Shown: piece by piece, positions 10,456 through 21,226 of the stretch
How positions within the stretch are numbered: position 1 is the first letter of the stretch
How the letters are laid out: each line of letters opens with the position of its first letter
Origin: Siniperca chuatsi
Lineage: Eukaryota; Chordata; Actinopteri; Centrarchiformes; Sinipercidae
DNA: 64,000 bases
Assembly: GCF_020085105.1 (NCBI RefSeq)
Contig: NC_058051.1
Span: 834,001-898,000, forward strand
Reading direction: 5' to 3'
The notes under the pieces: generated by a model
The model's input: the letters and a program-made list of their open reading frames with translations, nothing else
Databases searched by the model: none
What the model was told of the DNA's origin: nothing
Translations under genes and position numbers: made by a program

Positions 10456-11460
10456 GAGCGGCTCTTTGGGGCAACTCTCAAAGAATCTGAGCAGCGATGA
10501 AGCTTCCCCTGATAAATACACACATGAACCCTGGTGGTGGTGACGGCATCAGCAGAGCAACAGCCACAAGTGTCACGTTTCAATGGCGCGCTGTAAACCT
10601 GCATGAATATAAATGGATGTTAAGCCGTCAGCTGGTAGCTGATGAACGAGTCAGTGATGATTGAATGAAGCAGCTGACAGGAACTGTAGTATGCGCAGTT
10701 AAATAAAAATGCACACAACATAAAATTGTCATTTAAATATATATATATATATCAGTCAGACCATTTGTAAATCACAGTATGAAAGTAATATGAATGGATT
10801 GGAGAGGGATCTCTCTCGACACTAATGCTCACAGAGTGATTAAAATAACATTCAGTTAGTTTCCCTGATATTTGAATCATTTAAGATATCATTGTAAGGC
10901 AGCAGTTGTGTTGAAATTCAGATACTTTAGACTCAAAAGAATCAATGAAAAAAGACAAGCGGGCTGGTTGCAGCGGTATTCACAGTGACAAAATGTGCTC
11001 TGTGCTTCCTGTATTCATATTTAAATATGATGAAGAAGCTCCGTTGTTAGGCATCTCGTCCGTGTCTCTCTCCAAGGGCTCGACCGTTAAGTGTTTGAGC
11101 ATCATGTTATCTCATTCTTAATGAGCCTTTGTCAAAGGTTCCTAAGCAACCTGGAGTGGGATTTCTCTTTGTGTCCCTCCTCGTTTCTTTGGTTTATGTC
11201 TTGATCTGACGCTCAGTGTAGTGTTGGCTGGAGCGCTGTGAGACGCCGCTGGCTGCTGCAGTGATTTATCAGCTCCTCCTGTCTTAGACTCTTATATTTA
11301 CACACTACTGTCTTTGATCATCCATTGATCCAGTCGGTATCATTCACCTGTAATGTGATGGATGAGACACAGTTTAACTATATTTTTGTCTATGAGAATG
11401 CCTTTATGGTCACATGGCCACTGTATAGGTGTTCAGACTGACAGGCAAGCAGACTGCATA
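10456..11460. other. Intergenic AT-rich DNA
   Basis: A short (AT)n run lies at about 10736-10752. No gene signal is seen. Confidence 0.5.
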
Positions 11461-11468
11461 GGGGGAGC

Positions 11469-12554
11469 CATGGCCAGACTAACCTGTTAGGGGCCCCTAT
11501 TGACCCCCCACCCGCAAGCACAACCCAACGTGCATCGAGTATGTATTCTGTCGCCTCCCAAGTTCCCAAGTACAGTGCACGCACCAGTCTACATGAGGCA
11601 GCTTCATTAGTCAAGGGGCCAAAGTCTCTGTTTCATGTGACTGGTAACATTTCTTGGAAAGTCGCTCAAATGATCACAAAGAGACAAAAAACTGACCACA
11701 AAGATGATCACAAATAACGACTACAAAGAGACGCAAAACAACCACAAAGAGACAAAAACTGACCACAAAGATGACCACAAATAACGACTACAAAGAGATA
11801 AAACAACCACAAAGAGACAAAAAACTGACCACAAAGATGACCACAAATAACGACTACAAAGAGACGCAAAACAACCACAAAGAGACAAAAAACTGACCAC
11901 AAAGATGATCACAAATAAAGACTACAAAGAGACGCAAAACAACCACAAAGAGACAAAAAACTGACCACAAAGATGACCACAAATAACGACTACAAAGAGA
12001 CGCAAAACAACCACAAAGAGACAAAAAACTGACCACAAAGATGATCACAAATAACGACTACAAAGAGACGCAAAACAACCACAAAGAGACAAAAAACTGA
12101 CCACAAAGATGATCACAAATAACGACTACAAAGAGACGCAAAACAACCACAAAGAGACAAAAAACTAACCACAAAGATGACCACAAATAACGACTACAAA
12201 GAGACGCAAAACAACCACAAAGAGACAAAAAACTGACCACAAAGATGATCACAAATAACGACTACAAAGAGACGCAAAACAACCACAAAGAGACAAAAAA
12301 CTAACCACAAAGATGACCACAAATAACGACTACAAAGAGACGCAAAACAACCACAAAGAGACAAAAAACTGACCATAAAGAGAAGCAAAATAACTATAAA
12401 GTGACAAAAAATTACGACAAAGAGACATAAATTGATCAAAACAAAACAAAGCAAAACAACTCTTTCAGTCCGGGTGTCTTGCCCCTATGTAGGTGGGGTA
12501 GGGGTCCTTTTACATGTCTGTCCCCGGGGCCCATTGTCTCATAACCTGTCCATG
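11469..12554. mobile_element. Putative non-autonomous DNA element with internal minisatellite
   Basis: The left end reads CATGGCCAGACTAACCTGTT followed by AGGGGCCCC. The right end, reverse-complemented from 12554, reads CATGGACAGGTTATGAGACA followed by ATGGGCCCC. These resemble imperfect terminal inverted repeats around a tandem array. There is no transposase, and I could not find a convincing target-site duplication. The class is uncertain. Confidence 0.45.
11668..12440. repeat. 68-bp minisatellite, about 11 copies
   Basis: The 68-bp period is built from sub-motifs such as ACCACAAAGAGACAAAAAACT, GACCACAAAGATGA(C/T)C and ACAAATAACGACTACAAAG. Copies differ by few substitutions. The last copies from 12370 on decay into shorter AAGAGACAAAA-type units. 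Open frames across the array on the - strand (Leu/Cys/Trp-rich) result from the repeat. Confidence 0.92.
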
Positions 12555-14440
12555 CAAAGAGCAATAACTTCCTGATGTCTCGTCGTTACCATGAGGTTGC
12601 CAGTTAGCCTGGCCAAGAAATAGTCTGGCATTTATCTTCTCATCTAACTCTCGTCACGAAAGTGCTGTCTCAAAGATCAGTTCAGTGAGCAAAGTCTCTT
12701 CGCTTGCTGTCCTTCAGCTTCATGCAGACGTATGAAACGGATGAGTTTAGCTGAGGTTCATTAACGGCCGCTAACAGTGATCCAAAAGTAGCTGGAAAAA
12801 ATGAGCGAACAAAAACTCTGATGTTGCACTGATGGAATTAATGCTGTGGAAATGTACATTATACTGAATTTATAAAGACAACAAATAAACATGGAGCAAG
12901 TTTGCATTAATAGAAAACAGGGAGGGTTCTAACTACAATATGAACAACTACACTAATAAAACAGAGCAATAAAGGCCTGTTTCAAATAAAGGCCTGTGAA
13001 TGAAGATAAAATAATTTACAGCATTAGGCCAAACTTTACAGCTCTGAAACAGTCACTCTGACAACCTGGACTGTGGGACATCCTCAATGTTAACCCGAGC
13101 TTAACGCAGGCTGATTACCGTACTTTCCAATTACTGAGCGAAAGTGACTGTGAAGTTCTAAACTTGTGTCTCACAGTACTGACCTTCAAAACGACTGATG
13201 TATTAGTCAAATCAGACTTGCATTGCATGTCATCTTCACCGGTACTGTTAGCAACACGCCCACACCAGTGCAGCCCCTTGAGCTTTTTAAAGGCAGTGCT
13301 ATTTTTGGTCTGAACATGGCCTAAAAGAGTGTGAATCAGGTTCAGAACAAAAGCAAATATTTGTTAACTTCAGTTCTCTTGTCTCGTGTGCTGTGAGGCA
13401 TCTGAAGATGTGGCTTGACCGATTATAGTATGCCGATATTTTTTTATTGACACTGCCAACAGCTGATGATTCGGCATCAAAGACATCTCAAACTGATCGA
13501 AAGCAGCACAGACCACATTCAGTGCATCACGGGTCAGATACTGAACCCTTCACTGAAGACCATATCAGTTAGAGTGCACAGGTACCAACATTCAGGTTTC
13601 AAAATACGGGAGCTTTTCACGGCAGCGGGGGGGCTGGGGTGGAGGAATGTTTGACAACAGCTAACGTTAACTTAGCTGTCCCGTCTGCCTGCAGCACGCG
13701 CCCCGTGGGTCCGGGTGTGGGTCGCCAGATTGCCGTGACAGATGGGTTGAAATCGTATGTAATGTGTGGAGTGTGTTTCATAGACGATCTGGAAACTCGG
13801 GTGACGTCAGACCAACATCCAAAACTTGGATCCATGTATTCATAATAAAGTTTGAGGGCCATGCAAATTACTCCAGGAGTTTCCCTGGAGAAACAACTAA
13901 ACGGGAGGGCGAAAACGGGAAAAACGGGGAGTGTTGGCAGGTAGACAGTGTGATCCAACAGACATTTCTTGAAGAAGTGGATATACTAACACTGCTCATT
14001 ATCTTTTGCTGCGAGAAACAGCTTTATTTCGACAGCAAACGTGTGTTCACGTTCAGGAGACAGCGCCCTCTATCGGCCATAGTAATAATGATGGGAGCAA
14101 AGGAGGAAGGGAGGTTCGGGAACTAGTTTGTAGTGTTGCTCACTTTCTCCCCCAGGGGCGTGTCCACGTTTCAGTCACTGGTGCTTTTTTTAATCATGAC
14201 CGCCATTGTTCCCGAACCATAAATGTAACCGTAACGACGCCTAACCTCTGACCTTAACGAACTAGTCACTGTAACACAAACCACGATTTTGCTCTAAACC
14301 TAACCATAACCACAGCCTTGTCACACATTTATTTTCCAACAGTGATTCGTAACAGTGTTGGAAGACACAAATAACTAATAAAACACTTGTATGTGTCGTT
14401 CTAAAGGGCACGAGGAACAAACAGCGTATTTTGTTGTTTA
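12555..14440. other. Intergenic DNA with degenerate repeats
   Basis: About 12595-12660 (CTTCTCATCTAACTCTCG) matches the family also seen at 56515-56670. Near 13415-13460 is a GATTAT...CCGATATT segment of a TATCGG-rich repeat. No gene is supported. Confidence 0.4.
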
Positions 14441-14444
14441 ATTT

Positions 14445-14572
14445 GGAGGACTTTTTGGCAAAGAGATAACAAGAAATGACAGGAGAGAGAGAGACCTGGT
14501 TCCCCAGCTGGACTCGAACCGGTGACGTTTTGATGGCTAGCATCTGACCCCCGAGGCCACCCGGACGTCCTG
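14445..14572 (-). mobile_element. tRNA-derived SINE, minus strand
   Basis: The minus strand begins GGACGTCCGGGTGGCCTCGG (A box), with a CCGGTTCGAGTCC B box about 40 bases on. A tail follows, with CTCTCTCTCTCCTGTCATTTC and TTTGCCAAAAAG, as in common teleost tRNA SINEs. The head cannot fold into an intact cloverleaf. Confidence 0.65.
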
Positions 14573-15620
14573 CTTTTTCAATGTGTCTAGTGATTCAGGG
14601 GTCTGGTGTTGCCCCATCACCAACAGCTAGTTCCCATTTGGAGAAACAACAGAAACATGAGCAGCCAGAGCAGCGGTAGACAGGCCGACAGGTGAACCAA
14701 ACTTACCTGGAAGAGAAAACAAAAACATTTTTGGTTTTATGGACAGACTTTGTTGTAGTGATGTTCCTGAATCTCAGTTCTTATAACCAACAGAAATGGA
14801 AAGAAAATAAGATCCAGCCTGTAATAAAGTGGAATTCATGTCTGCTTGTAAGCCAGGTGCTGACTTGTGTCGCCACTTCTGCTCTGAACATGTGTGGTCC
14901 CTACGTTTCATTCACCTTTCAATGAGAAACACACCTCTTCACACTTTCTGATGTGTCGGGGAAAATCCCACTCGCGTGTGCTGATACACGTTGCCATGGT
15001 TACCAAATGTTCTTGTAAAACGATATCCATCACTTACGCAGATCGGGAGATCGAGTCTTTGACGGTTGACGATCAGCAGATGGATTTAATAGCAGTTTAC
15101 CTGTAATCAGGAGAGCGATATTAAGATATTTCTGAACTGATCATTAGCTAATGCTTCACTGATGTAGTATCTCCTGGTCTGGTCTCCAGTAACTCATCAT
15201 TATCTCCCATATAGTCCTCGAGTTATTCAGGAACTACTTATTGATGATTCATTGATTATCAGGTTGTTCCCGATTCGTTCCTCGCTCATTCCTTAGTAAC
15301 TACTCCCAGTTTTGTGCGCCGCGTTGCGCCGTATTACCTGCTTATCGTTTACATTCATGCTAAAATCACACATCTACCATCACAGAGTCCTGTGGTTGGA
15401 CCCACTCTTCCAGTCTCGGTCCTGTTGGCTGGTCTGAACCAAACAGGTTAGGTGTCCCAAAACAGCCCCAAACCAACAAATGATCTTTACATGAATCTCC
15501 GCACGTTATTCATCTGAATGACTGTTACTGATCAACAACCCTGTAACCCCACGAGGAAGTAATAATGTACTTCCAAACATTCAAACATTGGCCATATATC
15601 GGCCAATGAGATATCGTTCT
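14573..15620. other. Intergenic DNA
   Basis: An RFX X-box-like GTTGCCATGGTTACC lies at 14990-15004. About 15130-15300, rich in TTATTCAGGAACTACTTA-like phrases, looks like a decayed interspersed repeat. No gene is seen. Confidence 0.4.
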
Positions 15621-15625
15621 TACCC

Positions 15626-15648
15626 TCACACACACACACACACACACA
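15626..15648. repeat. (CA)n microsatellite
   Basis: A short CA-dinucleotide run, about 11 units. Confidence 0.9.
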
Positions 15649-15793
15649 AACACGATACTCACTGATGTGTGTAGCGCCGGGTTTCATAAACTCCCCCTTC
15701 CTCTGTTTGAGCAGCCTTGTTTGCATTTACATTCCCCAGTAACCTGGAGACACCTGCATCTTACACAGAACACAAGCTTACTACGCCCACATG

Positions 15794-15795
<2 letters not shown>

Positions 15796-15863
<68 letters not shown>
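15796..15863. repeat. (CA)n microsatellite, about 34 units
   Basis: Uninterrupted CA dinucleotides. The histidine/threonine and cysteine/valine open frames here are artefacts. Confidence 0.95.
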
Positions 15864-15865
<2 letters not shown>

Positions 15866-17300
15866 TGAAGCCTGGTGTTATCATATGTGTCATGATTTAC
15901 AGCACAATTACACATATACACAGATAGTAACTTGTATTGTTTGTCTTGTGTTCAGTGGCCATGACATAATGAACGTCCTCGTAGTTTTTCCGTCTCCGAG
16001 CTCTCAGTCAGCGGCGTGCTCCTCCGCTACGTGTAGAAACGCACAACCACATCATGACAAAGTGCCTGATAGGTAAACTGTGACCTCTCCTCAGGCTTTT
16101 CCATGCATCATCATCATCACCATCATCATCATCACCCTTCCCACCGACTCCTCGGTGATGCCTTATACCTCCACCAATGAAAAAGATCTGTTATGAGACA
16201 AAAGTGAGGTGAGTGCACAAGCGACAACAACACCGCCAACCTGAGCTCTACTCCGTATCTGGTGTGAAGGTAACCATAGCAGCCGTTAAGAAAAGCTGCC
16301 ATCGCCACCAGAAATAAACCTTCTTGATGGGTGGAGGATCACTTTCTACATTTTCACCTCGTTGAATAGAGAGACAAAGTGAATCACCAGGCGGTGGTGA
16401 TGCGGACGGGCAGCGGAACTGTTTTAATCAAGGCGTATGTAACTTTCTCATTGACGTCATTCTCCAGTTGTACACGGCTAATGACAACATGAAAGCCGAG
16501 TTTTTAGAGTTGACACTGTAGAGGCAAAATATTTCAGCTAAGTAGTGCGGGGCTGAAAAGCCTCTGTTCGTTTGAATCAAAGCAACTCAAAGCGATTGTG
16601 CTTCAAACCAAGGCAGCCTCGAATGGAACTGAAAGGACCTGCTCTCCGACAAACAAAAGTGTGTGAAAAGGCGGCCTAGACACTGATTAAAGTGACGCTG
16701 GCGCTGCTGGACGGTGACAGACTCCTTGTGCAATATTACTGATATGCTGCCATCAGAGATAAACAATACGCTGCCCTGGAAAACAGGCTTTATTGAAGGC
16801 ATACTGCCCTAAAAAATGAAATCTGAAAGCGTTGCCTTTAAAATATATTTAAAAGATACTGTACTGGCTTCAGGAAATACATTTTGAAAAGACCTAAAAA
16901 CACAGGATGAAAAAGACGACAGTGTGAAAGGACTCGACGAAATAAAGTGATGATTTTGCTGCTGGGGGGCGCAATGTTTGACGTCAGGATGTCGCTAGAA
17001 CAAGTCATTGTGTAACAGGGCCAGTGCCATTTAAAGAAATGCTACTACTGAGTAGAGCACCTCAGGACAAAGTATTAAGAACAAACACTCTATAAACATT
17101 GTATTTGATATTACTATATTATTACCACGTTATAATATTACTATCAGCCATGCAATAAAACTAAGATCGGTTCAGCCGTAACACAACATTAGTGTCCGCG
17201 CTCACGCAGGCCTAGTAATAAAACAGCAGCATAATTACTAATAAATGATCAGAAAAATACACGACTACTGCAGATAGAATAGAATAAAATAACGGCAACA
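15864..17300. other. Intergenic DNA
   Basis: It has a (CAT)n tract at about 16105-16134 and a palindromic CRE, TGACGTCA, at 16452-16459. No exon is supported. Confidence 0.5.
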
Positions 17301-17309
17301 CGTGAAACC

Positions 17310-17392
17310 TTCGACCTGCCAGTAGAGGAAGAGTCGTTAGGAGTCTTCCTCTGGGGACCATGAAGGTCTGTGTAAAACGTTATGGTAATTCA
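17310..17392 (-). repeat. Interspersed repeat, same family as 7255-7460
   Basis: CCTCTGGGGACCATGAAGGTC followed by AAACGTTATGGTAATTCAT is the reverse-orientation form of the family phrase at 7.3-7.4 kb. Confidence 0.5.
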
Positions 17393-17454
17393 TAATTCAG
17401 TACTTGACAAAGTGGTGGACAGCCGTCCGTCCTATTCTACTGTGTGGGTCTCCC

Positions 17455-18568
17455 AGCAGATCCTGTCTGACACTGTAGCCCATCCCTCCTCCAGTCCCAG
17501 CCTGCTCGCTATTATCAGCAACTCTCTCACATCCGGGTCTGGACCGGACTACTTTAAAGCTGCCGGTGTCGAGCCACTTCTTAAAAAACCTTCTCTGGAC
17601 CCAGCCCAGTTAGAGAGCTGCAGACCGAGCTCCAAGCCGCCCTTCATATCCAAAATCCTTGAAAAAATCGTTACAGACCAACTCCTGAAATTGGTTGAGA
17701 GTCATAAAATCTTTCATAAATTTCAGTCTGGCTTTCGTCACAAACATAGTCCTGAAACCGCATCACTAAAGGTGACTTATGACATCCTTGTGCCTGCAGA
17801 CAAAGGTGAATATTCAGTCCTCAGACTGCTGGACTGGACCGCAGCTGCTGATACCATCGATCGTGCCATTTTACTTGATGGGTTACATCTGGTTTAATTC
17901 TTATTTGACTAATAGATATGTTAACGTTTGTATCAATACTCATGTGTCCTCCTCAGCTCCCCTGCTGTGTGGAGTCCCTCAGGGGCCGGTCCTCGGACCA
18001 GTCCTGCTTCCTCTGGGTCGTAACATGTCAGACCTCTGTTATAGATCTATTTCTCTGCCAAACCCATAACCTGAGTCCACTGTCCTCCCTCCATCATTGC
18101 TTTGCCGCCACCAAAGATCGGATTTCTCGTAGTTTCCTCCACCTAAATCCCGACAAGACAGAAGTTCTTTTAATTGGACCCGATAACTCAGTTTATTGGA
18201 CCATTTCACTCTAATAACTAAGAATCTTGGAGTCATCTTTCGCCAGTATGACTTTTGACCATCATTTTCTCCAGCTAAGAAATAAATTCACACTTTCACT
18301 TTGTCCCGTCCAGATTATTGTAATTCCCTCGACACGTGCCTCAGTCAAGCTGCTCTAAATCGTTTACAGTTGGTCCAAAACGCACTTTATAGCTCTCCAC
18401 CCCTGTCTGATGTGTTGGTTTGTTGCACTTTGGTTTTCTGCTGTGTTTTGTATTGTAATATACCTTTATTTATCTACTCATTTATATTTTTCGTGTGTGT
18501 GTGTGAAGCACTTTGGAACTGTGTGTTTTAAAAAGTGCTATACAAATAAAGCTTTACTTACTTACTTC
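17455..18568 (+). mobile_element. L2/CR1-like LINE, truncated and decayed, with 3' tail
   Basis: The 171-codon frame (17382-17897) contains FKAAGVEPLLKKPSLDP, ISKILEKIVTDQL, FQSGFRHKHSPETA and LDWTAAADTIDRAILLDGL, in the order of an RT domain. The expected D-x-x-AFDT motif has become DWTAAADT. Later frames give VPQGPVLGP, LHLNPDKTEVLLIG and SRPDYCNSL, then LNRLQLVQNA. A 3' end follows with AAGTGCTATACAAATAAAGC and (TTAC)n at 18550-18566, typical of L2-clade elements in fish. The region with the FADD catalytic motif is missing (about 18030-18090). Orientation is +; the copy is inactive. Confidence 0.85.
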
Positions 18569-20400
18569 GGCCCCGGAGCGGAGAACAGACCCCCGTGTGG
18601 GCTCTTTGCTCAGCCCCTCACTGGAGCAGCAGCAGGGAGCGTTTCCAGTGAGCGGCCTTCGTGTCCTGTGAACCAGGCCGCTAACATGAAGCAGGTGATA
18701 TAAACACAACATGGAACAGCTACGTTTACTCAGAACTGAGCTGTAAAACCTTTAGTAACGTCGTCACCATAGTGTGACAGTTGGCAGCTCATTTCTCGTG
18801 TGCGCCCGTTGTGTGGTTACGACAGCGTGCAGACTGATAATAAAACATAAAGAGCGTGTAAAAGGAAGTCCCGGACATTAACGGGTCTCAGAGGGCTGAA
18901 TGACGTAATGGTGATGTTGAATTTTTAAGAATCACCTTACGAGAACTTCAGTTCTTTGCATGATGATTTTCCAAGAGTTCTGAAATGATCTGAAACTAGT
19001 GGCGACGTGGAAGATATTCAACAATCTCCGACACTGTCGTATTCTCTGGAAAAAGGCGGGCAGTAATGGTGACCGGCTGAGTTTAACATTCATAAACTCA
19101 GTTAACGTATTCATCAGGACTGTGTTTTGTTTAGATTGACAGTGACAAACAACCCACCGGCTGTCATCAGATTCTGGTTCAAATGTTGCTAAATCCTGAG
19201 AGAAAAAAGAAAAACACAAATCTCAAATGTGAAAAAGCCTAAATTGTTCTAACAAGGCATTAAAATGAAATGAAAAAGCTATGTAGAGAGAAATATCTCG
19301 GGTGTAAACCTTTGTAAAGGTGTGAAAGTGGAATGAAAGGCTTTCATAGCACAAATGTTGAAACAGACAAACGTTTCCCTTCAAAACGATTTCCTGAGTA
19401 TTTTTAATTTAACTTGATGTAAAAAATAAAAAAATGTTTTGATTGAATTCTCTAGATTTGAAGGAGGTCTTGTTCCTAAGCACAGACACACATGCACACA
19501 AACCCTCAGTTACCAAGAGACAGTCTCGCTTTCTTTTCAGTTACTTTGGAGCTAAAGGTCGTTTTCCAGCCTCCCGAGTCCCTGAGACACCGGAGACAGG
19601 AAGTGACGAACGCTTTAGGTTGCTGCAGTACAGCTTCAGCGCTCAAATCAGTCAAATCACTCACAGTTCAATGTGACTGTATTATTCCAGATCTCCTGCT
19701 TGGATCATTTAATCTGCTAGATTATAAACCTGTTCCAGGTGAGGTGCCGCTTTGATCCCCTGAGGCCAATCAGGCCGAAATCCGCTTCCCATTCATTTCT
19801 ACGTGGAGCGGTGTGAGACGCCTCTCCTGATTGATCTTTGACACGTGAGATCACGACACCCCTTCAGAGGACATTTGTCATGGCACCCCGAGCCACCCAA
19901 CCCCCAATATATCACTCGTAAATGTACACAGATGCCTATTGGTTTTAACAATATTATATTTTACAGTATTGTTATTAATTGCAGGTGTGACTCCACTGAC
20001 AGCTGGTTTCCTGTCGTCATGTTTACCAGAGATGAGAGAGACGATGATGGACACCCGTCTCCCAGAAGCAGCCAGAACCCGTCCTCTGAGCCGTCAGCCG
20101 AGTCGTGTTGCGCCTGACTTCAGATTCAGGCCTGTCAGACCGCGCTGAGGGCCGAGATGTTTACAGCGTCCAATCTTTCCATCGCTACTTCTCTGACTGC
20201 TGAGCTCCTGAAAAACTCCCGAGCTGGAAAGCGTGTCGTGTTACTATGACAACCGGCAACCCTGAGTTGTCATGTCATTAGTTCAGTGCCAGTGCAGTAA
20301 ACAATGTGTCCCGCTTTGGCACTGAATGTTGCCGTTAGAGACGCGAGTTTGTGCCCGTCACAGGCTAGCAATGAATTACTGTTTAAATTACCGCAATTAT
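18569..20400. other. Intergenic DNA
   Basis: No exon, RNA gene or clear repeat was recognised. Confidence 0.4.
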
Positions 20401-20403
20401 AAC

Positions 20404-20562
20404 CTGTCACCCTAACCAGGTGTCTCACTGTCACCCTAACCAGGTGTCTCACTGGCACCCTAACCAGGTGTCTCACTGGCACCCTAACCAGGTGTCTCAC
20501 TGGCACCCTAACCAGGTGTCTCACTGGCACCCTAACCTGGTGTCTCACTGGCACCCTAACCA
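20404..20562. repeat. 24-bp minisatellite containing CCCTAACC
   Basis: There are about 6.5 copies of a 24-bp unit made of CACCCTAACCAGG followed by TGTCTCACTGG. The copies are nearly identical: the first has GTCACC for GGCACC, and one has CCTGG for CCAGG. Confidence 0.93.
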
Positions 20563-21179
20563 TAGTTTATATGCCATAACCACATCTTTCCCTGACTTTC
20601 ACCATAACAATGTGCAGATATTGTAGAAAGTGTTTGCACTCGATATGCGGTCACTGAATGCAACCTGGGCTTTCACAGAATCGTCCCATATCAACCTGCT
20701 GGTGTGGTGATGGGGAGGGGTTTCACACCAGTTCACACCTGGGTCGCTCACTCGACTGGGTGGTTGGCCCTGCCTGTCCCGATCCTCTTCTCGCTCTGCA
20801 CTGACCCTCTTCTCTGGGTTGGTGGACAGAAACTCAGCCAGAATACCTGAGGGATGAGGGCCCATCCCTAACCTCTCCTCTCCCCTCTCACCTGTCCTGT
20901 CGCTGCCCTCGGTGTGCTCCCGCCATCTCCTGTCACCCGACTCACACTGGTGCAGCTGCCCCTCACCCCCCCATTAGTCACCGGGTATATGTACCGACCC
21001 CCTTTCCCCAGCAGTGCTGAGTTGTGCTCCACAGCCTCGGTGTTACCTGTCGACCTGTTTATGACTCCTGCCTGCCGGGTGTCTGTTGGTTAGTTTGCCT
21101 TCCCTCGCTGACTTCCTGTTACTGACCTCTGCTCTGAAGACGTCTGTACGAGTCCTCCCATCTGGGTTCAGAGACATTA
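20563..21179. repeat. Possible LTR-like or other repeat, low confidence
   Basis: About 20860-21130 is C/T-rich. It has ATTAGTCACCGGGTATATGT, a CTGAGTTGT phrase and CCTGTCGACCTGTTTATGAC, which recall 3' parts of some fish LTRs. I could not find matching ends. Confidence 0.22.
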
Positions 21180-21226
21180 CAGTGTCTTTATTTTGAAATG
21201 TGGTCTACACACATTGTGACAACATG
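21180..21226. repeat. Short repeat shared with 7798-7846
   Basis: CAGTGTC..., GAAATGT, CTACACACAT and TGACAACATGG occur in the same order and spacing in both places, with scattered mismatches. Confidence 0.6.

Noticed and set aside
11708-12454. Leu/Cys/Trp-rich open frames on the - strand
   Set aside because: They are read-throughs of the 68-bp minisatellite and have no independent coding signal.
20404-20562. Interstitial telomere tract
   Set aside because: Only CCCTAACC within a 24-bp unit, not tandem TTAGGG.
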